From NCBI RefSeq assembly GCF_947242115.1, contig NC_074728.1:3473201-3537200 (forward strand): a DNA stretch of 64,000 bases, given 5' to 3'. The position numbers were made by a program, and so were the translations under genes. The notes below the pieces were generated by a model, which was not told the origin of the DNA, searched no databases, and saw only the letters and a list, made by a program, of their open reading frames with translations. The stretch's first letter is position 1; the number at the start of each line of letters is the position of its first letter. Of the stretch, positions 11,751-22,839 are shown in pieces. Origin of the DNA: Biomphalaria glabrata. Its lineage: Eukaryota; Mollusca; Gastropoda; Planorbidae.

Positions 11751-12065
11751 ATACGAGCATTTCCTGCAAACCTCATGCGACGCTCTGTCACAACCTCACT
11801 AAGTGGGCGACTCCCAGTTCGGCACAGGATTTCCTTGATTGAGACCCCATCTGTGTAACTGACTCCCAAAATCCTTCTCAGCCATTTTTTGTTGTGCCAC
11901 ATTTAGTTTCTTCTCATTTTTGACAGACGACTTCCATGTTCCACATATGTTGCTGTTGCGATGACGACTGTGCTGAGAAGGTGTATTTTTTCTTGAGTCC
12001 AATGGCTTGGCGTGTCCAAATAGGCTGCAGCCTTTGGACAATGCTCATCGCCTACGACAAAATGA
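11750..12065 (-). mobile_element. LINE reverse transcriptase fragment (inverted 5' part)
   Basis: Minus-strand frames encode the end of a LINE reverse transcriptase: KKWLRRILGVSYTDGVS, KEILCRTGSRPLSEV and ERRMRFAGNA, with an upstream piece (SSVKNEKKLNVAQQK) in another frame. The order matches the family pattern (thumb region, then R-R-x-R-F-A-G-H). It ends just where the plus-strand piece at 12070 takes up the sequence (RVAMTW..GRPRITWR), so the two are parts of one insertion with an inverted 5' portion. Frames are interrupted; it is dead. Confidence 0.8.
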
Positions 12066-12147
12066 ACTACGCACACCAAGAGTTGCGATGACATGGAGGA
12101 AAATATGAGGAAAGTGCAAACAGGGACGTCCTCGTATAACTTGGCGC

Positions 12148-13232
12148 CGAAGCAGGACGTTTTGGCGCCGCCGTTTTGGCGCGAAGGTCGTTTTGGCGCG
12201 AGCCGTTTTGGCGACGGGGCGTTTTGGCGCGAAATACATTATGTACGTTTATTGTATTATTTCTTTTAAAAGAATTATTCATATCTATGTTTTGCAGGAG
12301 TGTTTGTGTTAAGACATATTTTTTACGTACTAAATGTAAATGTGTGTTTTTGTTTCACTTCATTTTCTTAAACATTTTGGCTTGTGTATGTGTGCTTATT
12401 AAGAGGCACACTTTTATTTTCAACAAAGTTTTTAAAGATATTACTTTAAAATTAAAAACAAAAATCGCGTGAGAGAGGGGAGGGGTGGAGGAAAGAGTAT
12501 ATACAAGGAGTGAAATGTGAGCAGAAGAGGGGGGGGCGGGATAGGTGTCACATGTAATGACCATTCCCAAGGAGGTGATCGCCAGACTCATGACGCCAAC
12601 GACCAGTGCTCGGTGCTGGACATGTCTTCATTTGTTTAACTCTACCTGCGTCAAGGCGAGATTTGTCACCCAAATCACCCCCTACCCAATTTCTCAAAAT
12701 ATATCTATTCACGTTAGAGTTTGTACTGACCACATTCAGTGTGTTGATCTTTACTATGTGTGGAGTTATTGTCGTCATTCAGCGTACTAGAGCTTTAGAT
12801 GTTAACATGGTTTTTGTTATATTAAAGTGTGACACTTAGCTAGTTCGTATATTACACTAATGTCAAATAAAAAACAAAATCTTTTGGAAAGAAATAAAAA
12901 AAATGTCATCCAGTGCGATTAGCAGAACTCACATATAGCATGTCATTACCATTCAGGAATCTGACTTATTATTGGCCTTTATTCATGAAATAGGCAAAAC
13001 CTTTATAATTAAAAACAACAACAATTCGCTGAACGGTGTTAGAATTCCTACTATACATACAATATTATGGTAGGGTTAGGGTTAGGGTTAGTGAAATAAA
13101 CATTGTTATAAAAGCTACGTGATTATTAAATTATCGTCAAATGATATCTCGCGCCAAAACGTCCCGTCGCCAAAACGGCTCGCGCCAAAACGTCCCGTCG
13201 CCAAAACGGCGTCGCCAAAACGTCACGTACAG
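12148..13232. mobile_element. Non-autonomous inverted-repeat transposon, MULE-like
   Basis: The left end (12148-12235) and right end (13138-13232) are inverted copies of about 88 bp, each carrying five tandem CGTTTTGGCG boxes. The element is bordered on both sides by ACTTGGCGC (12139-12147 and 13233-13241), an exact 9-bp target duplication, and it interrupts a LINE frame. A 9-bp duplication with long internally repeated termini fits Mutator-like elements (family knowledge); no transposase is encoded. The interior is AT-rich and contains about 3.5 TTAGGG units at 13071-13091. Confidence 0.85.
13071..13091 (+). repeat. Short internal TTAGGG tract
   Basis: TAGGG followed by two further TTAGGG units and TTAG, matching the usual molluscan telomere repeat. 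It lies inside the 1.1-kb transposon, so it marks neither a chromosome end nor an obvious fusion point. Confidence 0.9.
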
Positions 13233-13379
13233 ACTTGGCGCAACACTTTCATGAAGGACCTCAGAACAGTGGACACCAAGTGGGAGGAGGCTACAGACAT
13301 TGCCAATGACAGATCTTTGTGAAGACAGCTTGCCGCCCAATGCACTTAACGTCGCGGGAGGACCTAAGTCTAAGTAAGT

Positions 13380-13768
13380 TGGATACTTTGAATTGCCTGA
13401 CAAGAAGTGATTATTGAGTGCAACCATTTGGGGTAGTGAATTTGTAGTGAGAGTGGGCGGAGCTATCATGGTATGGAAGATTAAAGGAAGATATAGAGAG
13501 CGAGCCAGGTGTAATCATTGTATAATCATTGTATAATGACTTTTTTAGTCTTGAAATATGCTGAATAACATTCTCTAAATCGTTGTACATCTAATTACTT
13601 CATTTGTATTTCCAAATATTTCTATAGTGAAATTCAACGATGTAAATGTTTATGAATACAAGTCAAATTTATTTTGTTTCTTAACCCTTAAAGTGCTGAG
13701 CTGTTTTACAATGAGTGCATAAACAATGGAGGCTAAACTACCTCACGCGCCTTAAGTGTTAAAAATAA
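13380..13768. other. Intergenic DNA, nothing recognised
   Basis: Continues beyond the LINE tail; AT-rich, no exon or repeat signature. It may include the LINE 3' untranslated region. Confidence 0.3.
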
Positions 13769-14542
13769 GGTGTTACAGTTTTATTGAGCTATCTGTCTGG
13801 GGTGCTACAGTTTTATTAAGCTATCTGTCTGGGGTGTTACAGTTTTATTGAGCTATCTGTCTGGGGTGTTAAAGTGTTATTGAGCTATCTGTTTGGGGTG
13901 TTACAGTGTTATTGAGCTATCTGTCTGGGGTGCTACAGTGTCATTGAGCTATCTGTCTGGGGTGTTGCAGTGTCATTGAGCTATCTGTCTGGGGTGCTAC
14001 AGTTTTATTGAGCTATCTGTCTGGGGTGTTACAGTGTTATTGAGCTATCTGTCTGGGGTGTTACAGTGTTATTGAGCTATCTGTCTGGGGTGCTACAGTG
14101 TTATTGAGCTATCTGTCTGGGGTGTTACAGTGTTATTGAGCTATCTGTCTGGGGTGCTACAGTGTTATTGAGCTATCTGTCTGGGGTGTTACAGTGTCAT
14201 TGAGCTATCTGTCTGGGGTGTTACAGTGTCATTGAGCTATCTGTCTGGGGTGTTACAGTGTCATTGAGCTATCTGTCTGGGGTGTTACAGTGTCATTGAG
14301 CTATCTGTCTGGGGTGTTACAGTGTCATTGAGCTATCTGTCTGGGGTGTTACAGTGTCATTGAGCTATCTGTCTGGGGTGTTACAGTTTTATTGAGCTAT
14401 CTGTCTGGGGTGCTACAGTGTCATTGAGCTATCTGTCTGGGGTGTTACAGTGTCATTGAGCTATCTGTCTGGGGTGTTACAGTGTTATTGATCTATCTGT
14501 CTGGGGTGTTACAGTTTAATTGAGCTATCTGTCTGGGGTTAC
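13769..14542 (+). repeat. 32-bp minisatellite, about 24 copies
   Basis: Unit GAGCTATCTGTCTGGGGTG plus TTACAGTGTCATT, highly homogeneous. Variation is confined mainly to GTG[TC]TACAG and [GT]T[TC]ATT, and variant types are clustered: a run of TCATT copies occupies about 14190-14380, implying local spread of variants. Confidence 0.95.
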
Positions 14543-14569
14543 AACTTATTAGAAGGCGATTAGAAATTA

Positions 14570-14945
14570 AACGCGAAAAGTTATTTGTTTCATAAAAAGG
14601 GACAGGTTTATAACTTAGAGACAATGACCCGACTAGTAAAGACAAGACTAGGTTTGTCAGGATGTAAACACAGAAGACTTTATGCAGCCATACAGTTAGG
14701 TCGGCTTTATTAACTGACGTAGAGATTTAGCTTATATAACATTCGACGGTTCACTTTGCTATTATTAAACTTGTTCGACATTCGCTGTCAGCGTCGACTA
14801 TGCCGTGTTGGCCTCTCGCCTGTGTTATTTGATTTCGTGATTTGAGAGTTACCTCCGTTTGACTTATCTGCATGAGACAGTGTGGAGCGCCTAACAAATC
14901 CAACGCACCACCATAACAACACAGTTACCATTGGCAACTGATATA
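14570..14945 (+). repeat. Dispersed repeat, copy 1 of a pair
   Basis: Matches 28050-28400 over several blocks in the same order: TTATTTGTTTCATA, ACTAGTAAA.ACA, ACGTAGAGATTTAGCTT, TATTATTAAACTTGTT, CAGCGTCGACTA, CGCCTGTGTTATT and GAGAGTTACCTCCGTTT. No coding potential, no inverted ends found. It could be an LTR, a LINE 3' UTR or a short DNA element; the class is undecided. Confidence 0.7.
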
Positions 14946-15087
14946 ACTAAACAAAATAACAAGATTGCAGTATTTTGTTTATTATTACTTTTTTTAATGA
15001 ACTTTCCTTTTTCTTTAAGGTTTTTACTTTTTTTCTTGCTAAATCATTAGTAACCAATCATACCTTCATCTTGACGTATCCCATAGT

Positions 15088-15300
15088 TTGTTGAACCGTT
15101 GGGGCACTACACGAGATCCATTGACAGCCTTTCTCTTTTCCTTTCTGTTTTGTTGCCTTAGAATTTCATTCATTGACAAGCCTTGTTCATTCTTTTACAT
15201 TGTCATCGCCTTCTCTGTCTGCCTCCTCTTCTTTTTCCTGGTACTGTTCCCTGAAGGAAGTTCTTTGCGAGCCCTGTGAGGACCCTGTGATTAAGTTCTA
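15088..15300 (-). mobile_element. LINE ORF2 tail, RGRQRKR type
   Basis: Reverse copy of the segment seen at 29.6, 36.6, 39.6 and 47.9 kb (GGGAACAGTACCAGGAAAA, GAAGAAGAGGCAGACAGA). In the 47.9-kb copy it encodes GRRGRQRKRWEDNIKQWTG, the G-R-x-R-K-R-W end of a LINE ORF2. Confidence 0.7.
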
Positions 15301-15936
15301 GAGTATAAGTTTGCTTTTTTTCAACAGAGGTTAGCAGGTCTTTTCTTGTATTATTCCTGATTTGTCCATCACGTGAGTTAGATAAGATTTTTTTCTCTTT
15401 AGCCCTCTACTGCGTTGATGTCACATTTTGTGGAGAGGTCATGTCAACTATTTATGTAAAAGTTGTGAGCCCTTCATATTTGTATCGCTCGATCTGTCCA
15501 CGGTTTCCACGAGACGACTCCATTTTGTGTTTCTACAATCCAATTATTATCTATCAAAGTGGCTCAGGCATTGGTGTTTCTTTAATATCTTCTTTAAAAA
15601 CGGTCGGATTTGATAGTGGAAAAACAAAAATAAAAAGACAAACTTTAAAAGTATATCGTAACAAAAATAGAATTAGTCATCTTTATTTGTAATTTTTTTA
15701 CAATTATCTGATAATATTTTTTGTCTCTTGGACAAAGACTTAAAAAACAAAGCCACAAGATACAAAATACATTTGTTTCAATAGAAACTATTAAGCGGTG
15801 AATCGATCTACTTCTGAAGCACAAATGCTTTACAAAGGAATTCTATTATGTCAGCAGATCTAGAAATAAAAAAAAATAATTTAAAAGAATTCTGATGCCA
15901 AAAAGACTAATTAGAAAAAGATAAAAGCACAGCGAT
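15300..15936. other. Intergenic DNA, nothing recognised
   Basis: Two overlapping 61- and 83-codon frames at 15428-15692 lack any recognisable domain and splice context. Otherwise AT-rich. Confidence 0.3.
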
Positions 15937-16760
15937 TTGCACAGTCCCTCTTTTCATTTGTCAAACTCTGATTCACACTCTTTCTCTTCTCACTTTCTCT
16001 ATCTCTTCTCTTTCTCCTCTTTCTCTCCAAACGTTGTTCTCTGTCAATTTCTTCTCCCCATCTTTCTCTCCTCACTTTCTCTTTCTCTTCTCAATTTCTT
16101 TCTCTTCTCACTTTCTCCCTCTGTCTTCTTTCTCTTTCTCTCCCTCTACTATTCTTTCCCCCTCCCCAATTCTCTTATAGTCTCAGATCCTACATATTTG
16201 AAGCACACAATACCATTAGAAAAAGATGTTGATGCTATCACAGCCATCAGATCAACGCACACCACACATAACATCACACACATATTCACACATTGCATCA
16301 CACACACACATTCACTAGTAACATCACACACATTCACACATTACATCACAGATATTCACACATTACGTCACACACATTCACACATTACATCACACACATT
16401 CACACATTACATCACACACATTCACACTCACACACACATTCACACATTACATCACACTCATTCACACACACACATTCACACATTACATCACACACATTAC
16501 ATCACACACATTACATCACACACATTACATCACACACATTCACACACACATTCACACATTACATCACACACATTCACATATTACATCGCACACATTTACA
16601 CACTACATCACAGACACATTCCCACATAATATCACAAAAGCTTAATACATACCATGACGCACATGCTGACAGTTATCGCACACTTACATAGCATCACAAA
16701 TATACACACATTGCATTATAAATACTAGCACAATAACATCACAAACACGAACACACATTT
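15937..16760. repeat. CT-rich tract followed by CACATTCACA satellite
   Basis: About 15950-16170 is pyrimidine-rich (TTTCTCTTCTCACT words). About 16255-16700 is an irregular repeat of CACATTCACACATTACATCA. The long His/Thr/Ser-only open frames in all three plus frames are artefacts of the repeat. Confidence 0.9.
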
Positions 16761-17155
16761 TCCCACACACTCACACATGCTAAACAAAACTCACACTTAC
16801 AAGTTACAATAGCTTATACAACAAACGCCTTAACTAGTCCAATAGCAGATCATTATCACCTCTTCAGTTAGAAGAAACTGAAGATCTGCCATACTTGATT
16901 TGAAATCTTTTTTTTTAAGGTAATCAAAGCACACATGTATCTTTGTGGGTTAGGACATACCACAAATATGTTACGTTTTCTGAGATTTAGGTCAGTTGTA
17001 AAATTACAATTTTGCGTTTTTTTCATAAGATAATCACAAGATAATCGCAACTCTCTGTTGTTTACTCTTTGTTTTTTGTTTTTTGCTTTGTTCTTTTATA
17101 TCCCGCAAGCGTTTACAAACAAATAGAACAAAGAAATCAAGCGACATAAATGGTT
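16760..17155. other. Intergenic DNA, nothing recognised
   Basis: AT-rich sequence between the CACATTCACA satellite and a LINE tail, with no supported exon. Confidence 0.3.
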
Positions 17156-17159
17156 CTAG

Positions 17160-17480
17160 ATTAGGCTCACAACTCGAAGAACAGCAGACAGCATTGCAAG
17201 ACACGCTCTGGACTGAAACCCAATAGGAAAAAGAAAGGCTGGGAGACCAAATCAAGCATGAAGGAGATTGATAGACCAAGACGCAAAGATAGCAGGCAGG
17301 ATGGGCTGACCCAACTGAGGGCAACGGTCCTTAACAGAGTCTTATTGCGAAGTACTGTTGTAGCCATATGCTCCACCAAGATTCAAAGGGATTCAGCCAG
17401 AAGTAAGTCAGATGCTACATCAACGGCCAAGAGCAGCTCACATATTGTGACCCCTGTGACCTTGATCTTGGCGCGATGAT
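17160..17480 (+). mobile_element. LINE ORF2 C-terminal tail, frameshifted
   Basis: The frames together give the family ending K-x-G-R-P-x-x-x-x...ID.DAK....G..Q....NRV..RS.VVA.CS: pieces visible are RKAGRPNQA, RLIDQDAKIAGRMG and NRVLLRSTVVAICST. This is a different LINE tail type from the RGRQRKR one. Several frame changes show that it is old. Confidence 0.65.
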
Positions 17481-17984
17481 GGAGCTATGCAAATGTCGTA
17501 TGCAAATGACGTAAACTAGTTTGCTCTCCTTCAGTGAAAGGAGAGCGACCAGAGTTGGCAGCATAGCGAGGTCTTGGTAGTATGGCGATATCTTGGCGCC
17601 ACAGTGAGGTCTTGGCAGCGTAAATAGTTCTAGCTTAACGACAATGTAGCCTCGACACATACTTGTAGAAAACAATGGGACCCAGAATCATTTGCTACGC
17701 AGAGCAACAGTAAACACTTTGGCAGCTTCCGTGGGGATTCAAAATACTTTTGATCTGAATTGCACTTTGGGCAAAGTCAAGGTTTAATTTCAACTGCAAA
17801 TCAGAGATCATTCAGTTGATGGTGAAAGCTTACGAATCACTGTGGGGTAAAAAGTATTTAAAAATTAGATCTAATTGTTAGCACATATTAATTACAATTT
17901 ATTTATAAATCATGATTACCCAAGCCTCCGCTATTCTGTACTGTCCAAATATTAATTAACATCAAGCAAAAAAAAGGAAACCTC

Positions 17985-18300
17985 CGAAAGCCACAACATT
18001 GTTTTAAAAATCTGTCGGACACTGTCCAATAGGCGCGTACTTTGAACGGTTTAGGGAAAACTACGACACACGGTGCCGCCATTGCGTCGGGGACGTAGAG
18101 ACAGTAGACCACATTCTTGACAAATGTCGCGTTCTGAATAAAGGACAATCGGGACAAGGATACGAGAGAGAGAGATAACTGGTCCATGTGCGGCATTAGG
18201 GTGGCCTTGTACGGGGGCAAGGCGACCTTAAAACTCTCTGCCCGCTTCCTCTTCCGTAATTCTCAGCATGGTTTGTTACCAATGGAGTTTCGGATTCGGC
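17985..18300 (+). mobile_element. LINE C-terminal fragment with CxxC-H-C motif
   Basis: Plus frame encodes RFRENYDTRCRHCVGDVETV followed by DHILDKCRVL: C-x2-C-x8-H-x4-C, the zinc-binding end common to Jockey/I/R1-like ORF2 proteins. Isolated fragment. Confidence 0.6.
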
Positions 18301-18595
18301 ACTTTATACAATAATTGACCCGTGTCTTACGGACCGATAGAATGCTTGTTCTTCCATCTATTTTTTGTTTGAACCTATCGAAATTCTTGCGGGCATGTAT
18401 TGAGGGAGGGTATAATACTCGTCATGGGCTGGATGTAGCTTGCGGGCAGAAGGTTGTATATCACTGTTTATATATTTACATCCATATAAACTTTGCATTG
18501 TAGGCGGCTATAGTTTCGTTTATGTCTTTGTGTGGTCTACAAAATTGTTGTTAAAAATAATTTTCTATCAGCTAGTTTTTGTTTATACTATCTTA

Positions 18596-18835
18596 TGTTA
18601 CTACAGACGTTTCTTGGAAAAAAACAACTAATTACATCCAATGCGTATCTCGTTTTTTATCTAGCCGAGCATGTTAATAAGATACTAAAACTAAGTCAGT
18701 GTTTTTTTTTTAATTGTTGTTTTTTGGGGGGGCTGATTCAGGCAACTCGTTCCATGATAAGTACATAATGGTATTGGGTAGAAAGAAGAACTCTACGAGT
18801 TGGTCCTAGCATACGCTATAAGAAATTTTTTTTTC
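18596..18835 (-). mobile_element. LINE 3' end, FFP..I..WN type
   Basis: Reverse copy of the segment at 42700-42915 (GGCTGATTCAGGCAACTCGT corresponds to the WN-L part). Poly-T and poly-G runs have expanded inside it. Confidence 0.5.
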
Positions 18836-18899
18836 TGTCTTTTAACAAAAAAAAAATAAAATAAAACAGTCCAAGTAACTGAAGACAGACAAGTGAATT

Positions 18900-19480
18900 T
18901 AAAAGAAAATGACTACATTCTGAACCCAATGTTCTTGCAGGACAGAGTAGAGTCCTCAGCCTCTCCCTTCTCGCTGGTGACTGAGATCCTCATAGCAAGC
19001 AGTGGTACCAACAACTAATCAATCTTTTGCCTAGTGAATCTCGCATAAACATCTCATGTGACTTTCATTTCAAAACATTTTCGGAAACAGTCCGAAACAA
19101 TGGTTAAAGCTGAGCCAGCCAGGAAAACTAGTGACTTGGCAGAATTAAAGTCATTAATTAACATGCATGACTAGATGCATGATGCGTAGGGTGTAATCAT
19201 TTTATTTTTTGAAGTAGCGTCTATATTTTATAACATAAGAAAAGATAAGAATAACTTATAATACATGTCAAACAATGTCCCCTAATGCCCAAACTTCTGC
19301 CTTTTGGCCTACTGCAGTTTGCACTTACTGAAACTTTAATGGCTCACTTCTGCTATAGCAGACGATTGTTTTAGACTTTGTGGCACGTGACAAGTTCGTT
19401 TGGGAAAAACGGAAGCTTACCACCAAGACCAAAAAATGGTGGTTTAAAATAAATGTATCTTGAGCAGGCCACTGTACGTA
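18900..19480 (+). mobile_element. LINE 3' end plus flanking unassigned DNA
   Basis: About 19095-19250 is a plus-strand copy of the LINE end: GAGCCAGCCAGGAAAACTAG, ATTAACATGCATGACTAG, GGGTGTAATCATTTTATTTT and a GATAAG-rich terminus. The rest has no recognisable content. Confidence 0.6.
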
Positions 19481-19785
19481 ATCGAATCACAAACTAAGTA
19501 CGCGAAGAGAGAACATTAAATTAATTTCACTGGCGCCGCCTCCCACAGATCCTGAAAATCCCCCTGGCCAGAAAGAAGGTTTAGCACTGAGATACTCGCT
19601 CGAACGGATCTTCCCAGCATTTTTAGCATCTTTCGACAACGCCGCTTGCGTTAAAATGGTTATGCTTGCTGCATGGTGAATGAAGGTATCCCGAAAGTCA
19701 TCAAGTATGGGCAACTCGCGATAAGCACAAGAAATACTGATCGCTCCCCCCTCAGTAATCTGGATGTAATGTAACATATCGAAAT
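19480..19785. other. Unassigned short open region
   Basis: A 96-codon minus-strand frame (19487-19777) is not low-complexity but has no domain I recognise and no splice context. It could be a decayed mobile-element fragment. Confidence 0.25.
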
Positions 19786-21088
19786 CAAACAGATTTTAAC
19801 AGATGATTGTAATCAAACAGATTGTAATCAAACAGATTGTAATCAAACAGAGTGTAATCAAACAGATTGTAATCAAACAGATTGTAATCAAACAGATTGT
19901 AATCAAACAGATTGTAATCAAACAGATTCAAACAGATTGTAATCAAACATATCGTTATCAAACAGATTGTAATCAAACAGATTGTAATCAAACAAATTGT
20001 AACCAAACAGATTGTAATCAAACAGATTTAAACAGATTGCAATCAAACAGATTGTAATCAAACAGATTGTAATCAAACAGATTCAAACAGATTGCAATCA
20101 AACAAATTGTAACCAAACAGATTGTAATCAAACAGACTGTAATCAAACAAATTGTAACCAAACAGATTGTAATCAAACAAATTGTAACCAAACAGATTGT
20201 GATCAAACAGATTCAAACAGATTGTAATCAAACAGATTGTAATCAAACAGATTGTAATCAAACAGATTGTAATCAAACAGACTGTAATCAAACATATCGT
20301 TATCAAACAGATTGTAATCAAACAGATTGTAATCAAACAGACTGTAATCAAACATATCGTTATCAAACAGATTGTAATCAAACAAATTGTAACCAAACAG
20401 ATTGGGATCAAACAGATTGTAATCAAACAAATTGTAACCAAACAGATTGTGATCAAACAGTATGAAACAGATTGTAATCAAACAGATTGTAATCAAACAG
20501 ATTGTAATCAAACAGATTGTAATCAAACAGATTGTAATCAAACAGTATGAAACAGATTGTAATCAAACAGATTGTAATCAAACAGATTGTAATCAAACAG
20601 ATTGTAATCAAACAGATTGTAATCAAACAGATTGTAATCAAACAGTATGAAACAGATTGTAATCAAACAGATTGTAATCAAACAGATTGTAATCAAACAG
20701 ATTGTGATTAAACAGATTCAGACAGATTGTAATCAAACAGATTGTAATCAAACAGTATGAAACAGATTGTAATCAAACAGATTGTAATCAAACAGTATGA
20801 AACAGATTGTAATCAAACAGTATGAAACAGATTGTAATCAAACAGTATGAAACAGATTGTAATCAAACAGTATGAAACAGATTGTAATCAAACAGATTGT
20901 AATCAAACAGTATGAAACAGATTGTAATCAAACTGTATGAAACAGATTGTAATCAAACAGATTGTAATCAAACAGTATGAAACAGATTGTAATCAAACAG
21001 ATTGTAATCAAACAGTATGAAACAGATTGCAATCAAACATTGTAATCAAACAGATTGTAAACAAACAGATTGTAATCAAACAGATTGC
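19786..21088 (+). repeat. 15-bp minisatellite, 1.3 kb
   Basis: Unit ATTGTAATCAAACAG (about 85 copies including variants). The first 650 bp mixes variants such as AATTGTAACCAAACAG and ATATCGTTATCAAACAG. From about 20460 a shortened TATGAAACAG unit alternates with the 15-bp unit in a higher-order pattern. Because 15 is a multiple of three, all frames stay open on both strands (CNQTD, ICLIT), which explains the open frames here. Confidence 0.95.
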
Positions 21089-21390
21089 GAATGCTACCTC
21101 CAAGACCATCTTAATAGTTTATAAGTCATTGGAACTATCTTAAAGACATGGCCACTTTTTACATTAAAACTAGAACTAGTACCATCGATTTTCATATTTA
21201 TTTGCCTACGGATACACACTTCAACTTAACAATTACCAGTGTATCCAGAAACTAGTCTATCAGGTTCAAGTACAGCAGTTTCTTGAAGTCAGTAGACAAG
21301 GCCAGTCCTCTTAGTGGCCCTGGTGTTTTGTAATTACATGCTTATTAAAGCATTTTGCTGCTATATTTCTGTTTTACGAGAGATACAGTT

Positions 21391-21391
21391 A

Positions 21392-21484
<93 letters not shown>
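21391..21484 (+). repeat. (TATC)n microsatellite
   Basis: About 23 tetranucleotide units, one imperfect near the end. Confidence 0.95.
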
Positions 21485-21485
<1 letters not shown>

Positions 21486-21810
21486 CCTATCTCAATTAAT
21501 AAAGCAATTAAAATAGTCAATCAATCTCTGTCTATCTTTATTACTTATCAATGCAGATGTGTCAGTGCTATGTGTACTTACGCTCACAGCCAACCTTTAC
21601 TTTTTAGAGGCGATTCCCTTGATAGAGTAGGACGTTTTTTTCTGGGCAACTATGACCCGGTACGCCGGAAAACTCCTCTGCTCCGTCCTTCCCTTGTGAT
21701 ACAGAGACATATCCTTATAGTAGACCTAAGCACTGACCTGCCACGCCTGTAACCAGTTTAGACCAATAGCTCGTTACAGTGTTCACACATAATAAACGAG
21801 TGGACTTGAT

Positions 21811-22005
21811 TAGGGGTTCTAAATCTATAAATCACGACCCCTTTGGGGGTCGATTGACCATTTGCCAGGGGTCGCCTAAGACCATCGAAAATATGGATTG
21901 TTATTGTCTACTCTTCTATTGCTGTATGTATGTGGGGGTGGGGGTCGCGGGAGAGTGGGGGATTGTTAAAAGGGGTCGCCGAACATAAAAGGTTGAGAAC
22001 CACTG
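21811..22005 (-). mobile_element. hAT-like short inverted-repeat element
   Basis: Ends TAGGGGTTCT and AACCACTG; flanks GACTTGAT and GTCTTGAT match at 7 of 8 positions, the duplication length expected for hAT elements. The terminus [CT]AGNGGTTCTCAACC is the classical hAT end. 195 bp, no coding capacity. Sister copies at 39403-39596 and 46976-47174. Confidence 0.8.
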
Positions 22006-22125
22006 GTCTTGATAGTACCGAGGACTTACACATCAGAAATAAATAAATTAAAATACAGAAATATATAAGGCCCATGTTGTTTTTTTTAACAGTAGATATG
22101 TTACCTCTTTGAACGGGCTTGGCAA

Positions 22126-22347
22126 GCAGTGCAGCTATGGTGGGGAGATGTGGGAGAATTTTAAAATCCCCCGGGCCCCCATTTGAGGGGGGGGGGCAAA
22201 TGAGTGTTTGAAATTATTTTGTTTAGGCCTAAATTACATATCAAATATTACGCCATTATTTCATGTCATGATGTAGAATATAAAATGCAGAGGCCCCCAG
22301 AGAGGCCAAGCCCTCAGGGCCCCCAAACCCCCTGCAACGCCACCGTG
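22126..22347. mobile_element. hAT-like short element, GGCGTAGC type, decayed
   Basis: Left end CAGTGCAGCTATGGTGGGG and right end CAACGCCACCGTG are degenerate versions of the CAGTGGCGTAGCTAGG terminus seen at 43307-43504. The G/C runs and CCCGGGCCCCC core are shared. Target duplication not clear. Confidence 0.6.
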
Positions 22348-22539
22348 TTTGATGCATATGTATGCGTGTGTACATGAGATTGTATTTATGCATGTTTTAT
22401 GCATTCAATTAATTATTCTTTGATGAATCAAAATAATAAATTAAGAGAAATATCACCATTTACGTATCCACACTATAGTGTCTAATGTGTCATCAACTTT
22501 TAATAAGAATCTGATATTATTTTTTCTCTTGATCTGCTT

Positions 22540-22835
22540 AAAGGTAAATGTCTAGTGATTCTAGTCCATCCTGCGCAATTCTAGTTTCAAACTTACATAC
22601 AGATTGTTTGAACGTCTTCACTCATTACGGGCCAATAAAACCAGCTCCAGCTGGAATTACCTGCTACCACCAAATATTCCGGCGTCACATAGGTCTCACC
22701 ACCCAGATGAGGAGGCGCAGAAGCCCCAGTGCAAAGCCCCCAGCTACCTTAGATGACAAAAGTGGTCATCATCGAACCACGATGGACAAACTATATATTA
22801 GTAAACAGGTAAATGGATTCCATCCACCCTAACCC
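22540..22835 (+). mobile_element. Probable LINE ORF2 tail (RHIGL finger)
   Basis: A 94-codon frame contains CYHQIFRRHIGLTTQMRRRR, which resembles the C-x2-C-x-R-x-F-x-x-x-I-G-L-x-S-H finger at the end of LINE ORF2 proteins with both histidines lost. The other part of the frame is not recognised. Confidence 0.4.
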
Positions 22836-22839
22836 CCTT

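Larger units (their letters stand above)
12070..13375 (+). mobile_element. LINE ORF2 C-terminal tail, split by a 1.1-kb insertion
   Basis: Before the insertion the plus strand reads RVAMTW and GKCKQGRPRITW; after it, NTFMKDLRTVDTKWEEATD and RQLAAQC. This is the standard ending of many animal LINE ORF2 proteins (G-x-x-x-x-G-R-P-x-x-T-W-R ... W..A...A.DR..WR.L...C). The two halves are separated by the inverted-repeat element at 12148-13232, flanked by a 9-bp duplication. A stop within each half shows decay. Confidence 0.85.

Noticed and set aside
13071-13091. Chromosome end or ancient fusion point
   Set aside because: Only about 3.5 units, located inside a mobile element.
15937-16691. His/Thr/Ser-rich frames as a histidine-rich protein
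   Set aside because: Simple CACATTCACA satellite; all plus frames open, nothing else.
19786-21088. Open frames of CNQTD / ICLIT repeats as a repetitive protein
   Set aside because: The 15-bp period keeps all frames open on both strands; no start context, splice sites or non-repeat domain.
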